Assembly (NCBI GenBank): GCA_013042925.1
Contig: JABDPH010000176.1
Span: 1-5,387, forward strand
Source of the DNA: Eudoraea sp.
GTDB lineage: Bacteria > Bacteroidota > Bacteroidia > Flavobacteriales > Flavobacteriaceae
Direction: 5' to 3'
DNA: 5,387 nt
Shown here: piece by piece, positions 1-5,387 of the stretch
Layout of the letters: each line of letters begins with the position of its first letter
How positions within the stretch are numbered: position 1 is the stretch's first letter
Program-made: the position numbers and the translations under genes
The notes under the pieces: generated by a model
What the model was told of the DNA's origin: nothing
The model's database searches: none
The model's input: only the letters and a program-made list of their open reading frames with translations

Positions 1-2497
1 GGATATTGATCACTTCCTGAGGTAAAAGTACTTTGTCAATAATATGGACAATACCATTGCTTGCCATATTATCAGGAGCTGTTACATTAGCATCAGTCCC
101 CGATTTATCTCTGATATCTACCCCATGGTTAATAATGGCAAACAAAGATTCTCCCTGTGCAGTTGGTAATTCCTGATGATTAGAAAGTTCATTGGAAGCT
201 ACGGCTGCTCCGGCCACAACATGATAGGCAAGTACTTTTGTAAGTAAAGCTTTTTCTTCTTCAGTATCAAAGTCTGCAAGGCTGTGATAATCATCACCCA
301 ATGCATTTAACAAGTCTGCAAAGGCGTGATTTGTTGGTGCAAATACAGTGAAAGGGCCGTCGCTGCTTAATAATTCAACCAATCCTGCATCTGCTTGTAT
401 TAGCGCTTCAACCAGGAGGCTAAGATCATCAACCGACTGAGCCAATTCTACAATATTAGGAACTTTAGGGGCTAAGAGATCCAATACTTCCTGAGGTAAC
501 AACACTTTGTCTATAATGTGGACTACACCGTTGCTTGCTGCTACATCCGGCGTACTTACAGTTGCATTTGTAGAGGTAGCATCCTCAACATGTACCGTAC
601 CACTCTTTATATCAATTTTTACACTTTCTCCTTGAGCAGTTGGTATTTCCTGACCATCATATAAATCTGTTGAGAAGGCTGCGGTGCCAACTACAACATG
701 GTACGTAAGAACTTTGACTAGTAGGGCTTTTTCTTCTTCAGTATCAAAGTCAGAGAGGCTGTGATAATCATCACCCAGAGCATCAAGCAATGCAGCAAAC
801 GCATGGTTGTCAGGAGCAAAAACGGTAAATGGCCCTTCTGTTCCTAATAGTTCTACCAATCCAGCATTCGCTTGCACAAGAGCTTCAACCAATAAGCTAA
901 GATCATCTGTTTCCACAGCGATTTCAACAATCGTCTTCAGGCTAAGTGAAGTAATAAAATCTAATGCCGACTGTGGTAAAAGTACTTTGTTGATTACATG
1001 TACAACACCATTACTTGCTTCAACATCAGGGATAACAACAGTTGCATTGGTATCGGTGGCATCTTCCACATGTACGGTTCCGTTGGTGATATTTATACCT
1101 ACGCTTTCTCCTTGTGCCGTTGGGATGTGCTGTCCGCTGGATAAATTACCGGAGAATGCCGCCGTACCCGATACAACGTGATAGGTAAGGATGTCAACCA
1201 ACAGTGCTTTTTCCTCTTCAGTGTCAAAGTCGGCAAGGCTGTGATAGTCATCACCCAGAGCATCTAGCAATGCAGCAAACGCATGGTTGTCAGGGGCAAA
1301 AACGGTAAATGGTCCTTCGGTTCCTAATAGTTCTACCAACCCGGCATTAGCTTGCACAAGTGCCTCAACCAATAAGCTAAGATCGTCTGTTTCAACTGCT
1401 ATTTCTACAATAGTTTTAAGACTTAGAGAAGTCACAAAGTTTATTGCTGACTGAGGTAATAACACTTTATCAATAATGTGTGCTACGCCGTTGGAAGCGG
1501 TTAAATCTGTTGCCGAAATATTGGCGTTTGTATCGGAGGCATCACCAATAACAAAAGTATCATTTGATGCAATTATTTCCAGGCTATTATCTGCCAGTGC
1601 AGTAGGAGCGGTACCTGCCGCAAGATTGGCTTCTAAAACTTCAGCAGGAATTACATGGTAAAGCAAGATATCTTTTAGCAGTGCCAGTTCTTCTTCAGTA
1701 TCAAAATCATCCAAACCATTGTAATTATCGCCGAGCACTGCTAGAAGTGCAACAAAAGCCTCATCAGTTGGGGCAAGAACGGTAAAAGGTCCTTCGCTAC
1801 TTAGGGTTTCAACAAGTCCTGCTTTAATTACAGCTGCTTCCAAAACTGAGAGGTTCTCAGCTTCAACAACCAGATCAACCAGTGTACCTTCTTCTTCATT
1901 ATCATTTGTTTTATTCGTAGCGTCGATGACGGCCTGTGGGACCAGAACTTTATCGACCACATGAACAATTCCATTACTTACTCCGATATCGGGAATAATA
2001 ACTTGAGCTTGTTCGCCCGTGGCGTCATTTATAAATACGCCATTGTCTAACTTAACTTCCAAATCTTCTCCCTGTATCATAGTAATGGTCTGGCCATCAC
2101 TAAGTTCAGAGGATGGCACAATGCCATCAGCATATACATGGTAAGTAAGAATGGTTGCGAGTAATTCCTTGTCTTCTTCTGAAACGAAATCTTCCAGTGA
2201 ATTGTAGTTTTCTAAACCGCCAAGCAGTTCTGCAAATGCATCATTGGTTGGGGCAAATACGGTAAAAGGGCCGTCGCTGCTTAAAGTCGCTACCAGGTCC
2301 GTGCCTTCATTTTCATCTGCTTTGATAAGTGCAGCTACTAAACTGCTAAGTGCGTCAGTTTCCTGGGCTTTTGCCACTAAATTCTGTTCTATGGCTCTTT
2401 CTGTAATTCCATCATCATTTTTTTCACAGGATAGAACCAGCAGCGATAGAAGCGCAAACATTAAAAAACGTTTTAATTCAGTAATTTTTTTCATCAT
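1..2497 (-). CDS. Multi-FAS1 (fasciclin) repeat lipoprotein, 3' end beyond window
   Basis: Reading the minus strand from the ATG at 2497 gives one uninterrupted frame of 832 codons with no stop before the left edge, so the C-terminus is missing. A second ATG follows immediately (2494); the leader has no Shine-Dalgarno match. Residues 1-24 are a lipoprotein signal: basic start (KK, KR), hydrophobic core and lipobox VLSC with Cys24, followed by EKNDDG. Five FAS1 domains follow, at about 36-190, 204-350, 353-512, 513-672 and 673-830. Each has the first box GPFTV(F/L)AP (its Gly at residues 76, 236, 395, 555, 714), a central YHV, and the second box SNGxxHxIDKVLLPQ or a close variant. An acidic linker (about 191-203) separates domains 1 and 2. 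FAS1 domains are known as extracellular adhesion modules; surface anchoring by lipidation is inferred. It is the last of three tandem fasciclin genes and follows a terminator, so it is probably transcribed alone. The family is certain, the ligand unknown. Confidence 0.95.
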   Translation of the reverse strand, partial: MMKKITELKRFLMFALLSLLVLSCEKNDDGITERAIEQNLVAKAQETDALSSLVAALIKADENEGTDLVATLSSDGPFTVFAPTNDAFAELLGGLENYNSLEDFVSEEDKELLATILTYHVYADGIVPSSELSDGQTITMIQGEDLEVKLDNGVFINDATGEQAQVIIPDIGVSNGIVHVVDKVLVPQAVIDATNKTNDNEEEGTLVDLVVEAENLSVLEAAVIKAGLVETLSSEGPFTVLAPTDEAFVALLAVLGDNYNGLDDFDTEEELALLKDILLYHVIPAEVLEANLAAGTAPTALADNSLEIIASNDTFVIGDASDTNANISATDLTASNGVAHIIDKVLLPQSAINFVTSLSLKTIVEIAVETDDLSLLVEALVQANAGLVELLGTEGPFTVFAPDNHAFAALLDALGDDYHSLADFDTEEEKALLVDILTYHVVSGTAAFSGNLSSGQHIPTAQGESVGINITNGTVHVEDATDTNATVVIPDVEASNGVVHVINKVLLPQSALDFITSLSLKTIVEIAVETDDLSLLVEALVQANAGLVELLGTEGPFTVFAPDNHAFAALLDALGDDYHSLSDFDTEEEKALLVKVLTYHVVVGTAAFSTDLYDGQEIPTAQGESVKIDIKSGTVHVEDATSTNATVSTPDVAASNGVVHIIDKVLLPQEVLDLLAPKVPNIVELAQSVDDLSLLVEALIQADAGLVELLSSDGPFTVFAPTNHAFADLLNALGDDYHSLADFDTEEEKALLTKVLAYHVVAGAAVASNELSNHQELPTAQGESLFAIINHGVDIRDKSGTDANVTAPDNMASNGIVHIIDKVLLPQEVINI
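2..481 (-). repeat. FAS1 repeat unit 5 of the 1-2497 gene
   Basis: This unit covers residues 673-832. It is related to units 3 and 4 (GDDYHSLADFDTEEEKALL is shared) but more diverged. It has a different N-terminal strand (LLAPKVPNIVELAQ) and is one codon shorter before the core, so the GPFTVF boxes of units 4 and 5 are 159 rather than 160 codons apart. It ends in IDKVLLPQEVINI at the window edge, where the other units pass straight into another domain, so a sixth unit may follow. Confidence 0.8.
482..961 (-). repeat. FAS1 repeat unit 4 of the 1-2497 gene
   Basis: This unit covers residues 513-672 and is 480 bp long. It is nearly a copy of unit 3 in its N-terminal half. The second half, between the YHV motif and the SNGVVH box, holds most of the differences. 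It also shares long identical DNA runs with unit 5 around the TEEEKAL helix (about 718-777 against 241-300, roughly 53 of 60 bases). Confidence 0.9.
962..1441 (-). repeat. FAS1 repeat unit 3 of the 1-2497 gene
   Basis: This unit covers residues 353-512 and is exactly 480 bp long. It is in register with unit 4, from which it differs at 23 of 160 residues by hand count (86% identity). The first 80 residues differ at only three positions. At DNA level the block 1261-1380 matches 781-900 at about 111 of 120 bases, while the flanking 1381-1440 versus 901-960 matches only at about 46 of 60. Confidence 0.9.
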
Positions 2498-2542
2498 AAG
2501 GGTGTTTTAGAATTATCAATTAGTTTAAATAATATTGATTAA

Positions 2543-2560
2543 AAATTAAACAAAAAGATA
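2543..2560 (-). promoter_or_regulatory. Candidate core promoter element of the 1-2497 gene
   Basis: Read on the minus strand this is TATCTTTTTGTTTAATTT, starting 63 bases before the ATG. A close relative, TATCTTTTTACGTTTAAC, sits 71 bases before the ATG of the neighbouring fasciclin gene (4325-4345). TATCTTTT fits the Bacteroidota -7 consensus TAnnTTTG except for the last base. No TTG is found at the usual -33 distance; instead both copies have TTAAG followed by S-G about 19-22 bases upstream. Conservation and position support a promoter role, but the consensus match is weak. Confidence 0.35.
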
Positions 2561-2667
2561 AATTTCAATTGGAATTACGCTTAAGTTTTTAATTCAATGA
2601 AATAAATGATAAATGCATAATAAATTGATATTCTTAGTGTTCCCTAAAAGGATATATGAAATTTAAT

Positions 2668-2714
2668 ATGGTTGCTTTTGTTTAATATAAATTAATAAAA
2701 GATTAACAAAAATT
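2668..2714. promoter_or_regulatory. Conserved 47-bp upstream element, copy 1
   Basis: This segment aligns without gaps to 4458-4504, upstream of the next fasciclin gene, at 37 of 47 positions. Both copies start with ATGG, contain TTTTGTTTAATAT, and end with TTAACAAAA or TTTAACAAAA. The two ends form an imperfect inverted repeat of TTTTGTTTAA half-sites about 17-18 bases apart. It lies about 170-215 bases before the ATG at 2497. A binding site for a shared regulator is the simplest reading; the regulator is unknown. Confidence 0.45.
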
Positions 2715-2756
2715 AATTAATTCAAAATATTTTTACTAACATTAAACAAGAGAAAT

Positions 2757-2788
2757 AAAAAAAACTCCCTTGAGAATCAAGGGAGTTT
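2757..2788 (-). terminator. Rho-independent terminator of the 2835-4274 gene
   Basis: A perfect 12-bp stem (arms 2762-2773 and 2777-2788) encloses a 3-base loop. Reading the minus strand, the stem is AAACTCCCTTGA and its complement, and it runs into an uninterrupted T-tract (A-run 2757-2764 on the plus strand). It begins 46 bases after the stop codon of the 479-residue fasciclin gene, so that transcript should end here and not continue into the next gene. Confidence 0.9.
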
Positions 2789-2834
2789 CAGCTATCAAAT
2801 AATCGAATTAGTCGCTACTAAATCAATGTTTTAA

Positions 2835-4274
2835 TTAGTTTGTAGTATTAGGAAGAAGTACAGCATCAAGAACGTGAATTACTCCATTTCCAGCCTGAAC
2901 ATCTACGGCAATTATGCCTTTTCCTGTATTGCCTTCACCATCTGTGACATCAGCAATATTTGGGTCTGTACCAGGTAATGTTATAATGATATCATCTCCT
3001 TCCAGCGTTGTGGCCGGTGTATCTCCATCTGGGTTCAGGTCACCAGATGTAATATTGGCTTCACTAACTACATGGTGTAATAGAACTTGGGTTAAAACAA
3101 CTTCTCCTGGGATGGCATCCAGAGCGTCAAATGCTTCATTTGTCGGTGCAAAAACTGTGAATTCCGGATTAATTCCGTCAGCGTTACTGCCTTCAGTTCT
3201 TGATAAAATATTTACAAAATCAGTTCCAGGGGTTAATGTAGTCAAGGCATCAACCAAGGTAGTGAAATTTGGATCTGCAGCAGCAAAAGTTACTACTGTT
3301 GGAATGTCTATTACTGTATCTACAGCATGTATGATCCCGTTAGTTCCAACAACATCAGCAGTTGTTACTGACGATATTCCATTAAATTGAACTCCGTCAG
3401 AGGTATTGTAATACAGGCTTAATGCATTATCTCCGGGGCCAGTAGCGCTGGTGTTTGTATAGCCGGCTACTCCTGCAACAAGGTCAGTTGAACTAACAGC
3501 ATCTCCAATAACGTGATTAAGAAGGATTTGAGAAAGGACAGCAGTATTTACGTTTCCTAAAGGTGTTCCATCCAGGAAGGTTTCAAAAGCTGCATTATCC
3601 GGGGCTAAAACCGTAAAGGGTCCATCACCACCTAAAACATCAATTAAATTTCCATCTGCTGCTCCTAATGCTACTACTAAACTGCTAAAATCTGCATTTG
3701 CTGCAGCATGAGTAAGGATTGAAGGGATAGGAATTACTGCATCTACTATATGAATGGTTCCATTGGAAGCATCTATATCTGCTCCTCCGTCTGTAACTGC
3801 AGATACGTTATTAAATCGGACGCCGTTCGCAGTATTAAAATAAATGCTGATGTTATTATCATCTGCTCCTGAAGCATTCGTACTTGCATAGCCTGCTCCT
3901 GAAGCAACTAAATCTCCAGAAGTAATATCGGCTGAAATTACATGGTTTAATAAGATTTCTGCTAAGACATCTGTTGGCACATCGTCTAGGGAAGCGAAAT
4001 TGTTAGCTGCTAAAAAAGTTGTAAACGCGGCATTGGTTGGAGCGAGAACAGTAAAAGGACCATCTCCTTGCAGTAAAGTTACGAGATCTCCATCTGCAGC
4101 TTGAAGAGCTGAGACCAGAATGGTAAGATCAGGAGTTCCTAATGCAATTTCAACAATGTTTTGTTCCGTCGGTAGAATTACCGAACCACCATTGTCATCG
4201 TTAGAACATGAAAACGATACTACTAAGACTACTGTAGCCAGAATCGCTTTAAAAAAATTTGGACTTAATTTCAT
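2835..4274 (-). CDS. Three-domain FAS1 (fasciclin) lipoprotein
   Basis: This is a complete 479-codon frame, ATG at 4274 and TAA at 2835-2837, with an A-rich leader and no Shine-Dalgarno match. Residues 1-23 form a signal peptide with a hydrophobic run from Ala10 to Phe21 and the lipobox-like end VSFSC (Cys23), followed by SNDDNGG. Three FAS1 domains lie at about 39-183, 186-325 and 327-476. Their first boxes are DGPFTVLAP (71), DGPFTVLAP (217) and PEFTVFAP (370); the central motifs are NHVI, NHVI and HHVV; the second boxes are SNGTIHIVDAV, TNGIIHAVDTV and GNGVIHVLDAVLLP. The mature protein is extremely acidic: about 57 Asp/Glu against one Lys (452) and two Arg (153, 359), and Cys23 is the only cysteine. 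Domain 3 carries an insertion before its FTVFAP box. It is flanked by terminators, so it is likely monocistronic. Family assignment is firm; a role as a surface adhesin is inferred. Confidence 0.97.
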   Translation of the reverse strand: MKLSPNFFKAILATVVLVVSFSCSNDDNGGSVILPTEQNIVEIALGTPDLTILVSALQAADGDLVTLLQGDGPFTVLAPTNAAFTTFLAANNFASLDDVPTDVLAEILLNHVISADITSGDLVASGAGYASTNASGADDNNISIYFNTANGVRFNNVSAVTDGGADIDASNGTIHIVDAVIPIPSILTHAAANADFSSLVVALGAADGNLIDVLGGDGPFTVLAPDNAAFETFLDGTPLGNVNTAVLSQILLNHVIGDAVSSTDLVAGVAGYTNTSATGPGDNALSLYYNTSDGVQFNGISSVTTADVVGTNGIIHAVDTVIDIPTVVTFAAADPNFTTLVDALTTLTPGTDFVNILSRTEGSNADGINPEFTVFAPTNEAFDALDAIPGEVVLTQVLLHHVVSEANITSGDLNPDGDTPATTLEGDDIIITLPGTDPNIADVTDGEGNTGKGIIAVDVQAGNGVIHVLDAVLLPNTTN

Positions 4275-4324
4275 TTTTATGAATTTATATTAAATTAATT
4301 ATTTTGTTCATCGAAAGTATTAAA

Positions 4325-4345
4325 AAAGTTAAACGTAAAAAGATA
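4325..4345 (-). promoter_or_regulatory. Candidate core promoter element of the 2835-4274 gene
   Basis: On the minus strand this reads TATCTTTTTACGTTTAAC followed by more T. It starts 71 bases before the ATG and closely resembles the element at 2543-2560 ahead of the next gene, with two extra bases in the middle. TATCTTTT differs from the Bacteroidota -7 consensus TAnnTTTG only in the last base. A -33 TTG is not visible, so this is a comparative call and not a consensus match. Confidence 0.35.
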
Positions 4346-4457
4346 TTTATTATTTGTTTAACACTCCCTTAAAACATATTTTTCTCTATTTAATGAACCT
4401 TTATAGGTCTTAAACTCTTGTTTATTAGGACTAAACAAAAGATGAGGATAAATTAAA

Positions 4458-4504
4458 ATGGATCATTTTGTTTAATATTAAATAATATAAATTTAACAAA
4501 ATAT
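4458..4504. promoter_or_regulatory. Conserved 47-bp upstream element, copy 2
   Basis: This copy pairs with 2668-2714 (37 of 47 identical without gaps). It lies about 185-230 bases before the ATG at 4274, similar to the distance of copy 1 from its gene. It contains TTTTGTTTAATATTAAA and ends in ATTTAACAAAATAT, giving two inverted half-sites. The matching position ahead of both genes argues against chance similarity of AT-rich DNA, though that bias lowers confidence. Confidence 0.45.
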
Positions 4505-4539
4505 TTGGATGCATGAAGAGTTTAGAGTATGGTAGATAT

Positions 4540-4567
4540 AAAAAAACTGCCGTGATTACGGCAGTTT
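4540..4567 (-). terminator. Rho-independent terminator of the 4597-5387 gene
   Basis: A perfect 10-bp stem (arms 4544-4553 and 4558-4567) with a 4-base loop is followed, in minus-strand reading, by a run of T (A-run 4540-4546 on the plus strand). The stem on the minus strand is AAACTGCCGT and its complement. It starts 29 bases after the TAG stop of the right-hand fasciclin gene and separates that transcript from the next gene. Confidence 0.9.
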
Positions 4568-4596
4568 GAATATTAATAGCTGATATTCTTCCTATG

Positions 4597-5387
4597 CTAA
4601 TTGGTGGTGTCCGGGATCATTACTTCTGTTATAAGATGCACGACACCATTTATAGCCTGAAAATCCGAAACGGCTACCACAATTTCTGAATTGCCAGAAC
4701 CGTCTGTAATTGTAATGAGACCAAGTGATGACGAAAAGGTAATATCATCTCCTTCCAGTGTTGTAAGCGTAGATTGATCTGTAAAATCCTCGGAACGGTT
4801 GTTACCATTCGCTACATGATGTTGCAATACCGAAGTTAATAAAGTCTCATCAATATCTTCTACGGTATTCCAGTCGTCATTTGTTGCCAACAAAGCGTCG
4901 AAAGCTATATCGGCAGGGGCAAATACCGTAAATGGTCCCGTACCCGATAGAAGTGTGGCGAAATCCGTTCCTGGTGTTGCAGTGGTTAAGGCAGTAGTTA
5001 ACTGTTGAAAGTTTATATCCGTGGTTACAAAAGTAACGACCGTTGGAAAATCAATGACAGCATCCACCGTATGAATAACGCCGTTAGAAGCACTTATATC
5101 TGCGTCAACTACATTGGAAGCACCATTGAATGTAACAGTAGCACCAGTGGCATCGAAATAAAGGGAAAGTTTTGTGCCATCCGTTGGGCCATCTGCCAGG
5201 GTCTGCGCATAATTCCGGGCCAGGGTTATAAAATTAGAGGCGTTTATTTGTGAACCAATTACATGGTTAAGAAGTAATTGTTCCAATACAGCTACAGGAA
5301 CATCATTAATACTTGCAAAATTCCCTAGCGCTAAGAATAAGTCAAATGCGGCATTTGTAGGTGCAAGGACAGTGAAAGGGCCGGGAC
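4597..5387 (-). CDS. FAS1 (fasciclin) repeat protein, 5' end beyond window
   Basis: The minus-strand frame ends at the TAG at 4597-4599 and is open to the right edge: 262 visible codons plus two bases. A TTG at 5286 could be read as a start, but it falls inside a FAS1 domain (VAVLEQLLLNHVI), so the true start and any signal peptide lie outside. Numbering from the first visible codon, FAS1 domain A runs from residue 1 (PGPFTVLAPTNAAF, NHVI, SNGVIHTVDAV) to about 110. Domain B runs from about 115 to 259 (GPFTVFAPADIAFDAL, HHV, INGVVHLITEVMIP). The linker VIDFPTVVTF and the ending PDTTN match VIDIPTVVTF and PNTTN in the 2835-4274 protein, so the two are paralogues. The visible part has one Lys and two Arg and is strongly acidic. 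A secreted surface protein is likely by analogy; its anchoring cannot be seen. Confidence 0.93.
   Translation of the reverse strand, partial: PGPFTVLAPTNAAFDLFLALGNFASINDVPVAVLEQLLLNHVIGSQINASNFITLARNYAQTLADGPTDGTKLSLYFDATGATVTFNGASNVVDADISASNGVIHTVDAVIDFPTVVTFVTTDINFQQLTTALTTATPGTDFATLLSGTGPFTVFAPADIAFDALLATNDDWNTVEDIDETLLTSVLQHHVANGNNRSEDFTDQSTLTTLEGDDITFSSSLGLITITDGSGNSEIVVAVSDFQAINGVVHLITEVMIPDTTN

Larger units (their letters stand above)
2498..2834. other. AT-rich intergenic region between the two lipoprotein genes
   Basis: This 337-bp stretch has no plausible gene. It holds the hairpin terminator of the upstream gene (2757-2788) and the control region of the 1-2497 gene. TTTGTTTAA-type motifs occur at 2546-2554 (TTAAACAAA) and 2677-2685 (TTTGTTTAA), with degenerate forms at 2703-2711 and 2742-2750. 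The 46 bases between the terminator and the stop codon at 2835 show nothing recognisable. Confidence 0.8.
4275..4596. other. AT-rich intergenic region between the two paralogous fasciclin genes
   Basis: This 322-bp stretch has no plausible gene. It contains the terminator of the right-hand gene (4540-4567) and the control region of the 2835-4274 gene. Exact TTTGTTTAA motifs occur at 4353-4361 and 4467-4475, with near matches at 4431-4439 (CTAAACAAA) and 4492-4500 (TTTAACAAA). Between about 4376 and 4430 I see nothing beyond AT-rich sequence. Confidence 0.8.

Noticed and set aside
807..1181. Plus-strand open frame of 124 codons
   Set aside because: It lies fully antisense to the FAS1 units of the 1-2497 gene, has low-complexity Ser/Thr/Ala/Val composition as expected from the complement of these repeats, and shows no family motif.
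241..1380. Regularly spaced repeats that could suggest a CRISPR or satellite array
   Set aside because: The period is about 480 bp, the repeats are in frame and code for FAS1 domains, and divergence is mostly silent or conservative.
1476..1661. Plus-strand open frame of 61 codons
   Set aside because: It is a shadow of FAS1 unit 2 on the other strand, with no recognisable domain.
2244..2510. Plus-strand open frame of 88 codons
   Set aside because: It is antisense to the first FAS1 domain and signal peptide of the 1-2497 gene. The hydrophobic end is the complement of the signal-peptide and leader region, not a membrane protein.
2705..2735. AT-rich palindromic stretch (AATTAATTAATT, AAAATATTTT)
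   Set aside because: Short self-complementary AT runs are expected by chance in DNA of this composition; there is no T-tract or GC stem to suggest a terminator or attachment site.
2914..3390. Plus-strand open frame of 158 codons
   Set aside because: It is antisense to domain 3 of the 479-residue fasciclin protein, whose own frame has a signal peptide and conserved boxes; the antisense product has none.
5005..5253. Plus-strand open frame of 82 codons
   Set aside because: It is antisense to the right-hand FAS1 gene and has no family resemblance.
5284..5286. TTG as the start of the right-hand gene
   Set aside because: The frame continues upstream through VAV and the conserved FAS1 box GPFTVLAP to the window edge, so this is an internal Leu codon.

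Overview
The window looks like chromosomal DNA of a member of the Bacteroidota, most likely a marine or other environmental flavobacterium. The reasons are very AT-rich intergenic DNA, starts without a Shine-Dalgarno sequence (A-rich leaders instead), and secreted lipoproteins whose mature N-termini begin with Cys followed by Asn/Asp-rich residues. I cannot name a genus. All real coding sequence is on the minus strand; I see no RNA genes, insertion sequences, CRISPR arrays or plus-strand genes.

Layout in the direction of transcription (right to left). (1) 5387-4597: the C-terminal 262 residues of a fasciclin (FAS1) repeat protein whose 5' end lies beyond the right edge, followed by a strong hairpin terminator. 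(2) 4596-4275: a 322-bp AT-rich intergenic region. (3) 4274-2835: a complete 479-residue lipoprotein with three FAS1 domains, followed by a second strong hairpin terminator. (4) 2834-2498: a 337-bp AT-rich intergenic region. (5) 2497-1: the first 832 residues of a larger FAS1 polyprotein with a lipoprotein signal and five consecutive FAS1 units; it is still open at the left edge.

The window is therefore a tandem array of at least three fasciclin-domain genes, each apparently its own transcription unit. The 4597-5387 and 2835-4274 genes are close paralogues: same linker, same C-terminal ending, and almost no Lys or Arg. The 1-2497 gene belongs to a different FAS1 subgroup built from units of about 160 residues, two of which are 86% identical. 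The upstream regions of the two genes with visible starts share a 47-bp element and a promoter-proximal motif. The 9-mer TTTGTTTAA (or its complement) occurs four times in about 660 bp of intergenic DNA, which suggests a shared regulator.

FAS1 proteins are generally secreted or surface-anchored adhesion modules. The probable role here is a set of co-regulated, surface-anchored multi-domain adhesins. No ligand or pathway can be read from the sequence, and I see no clear new enzymatic or defence system.
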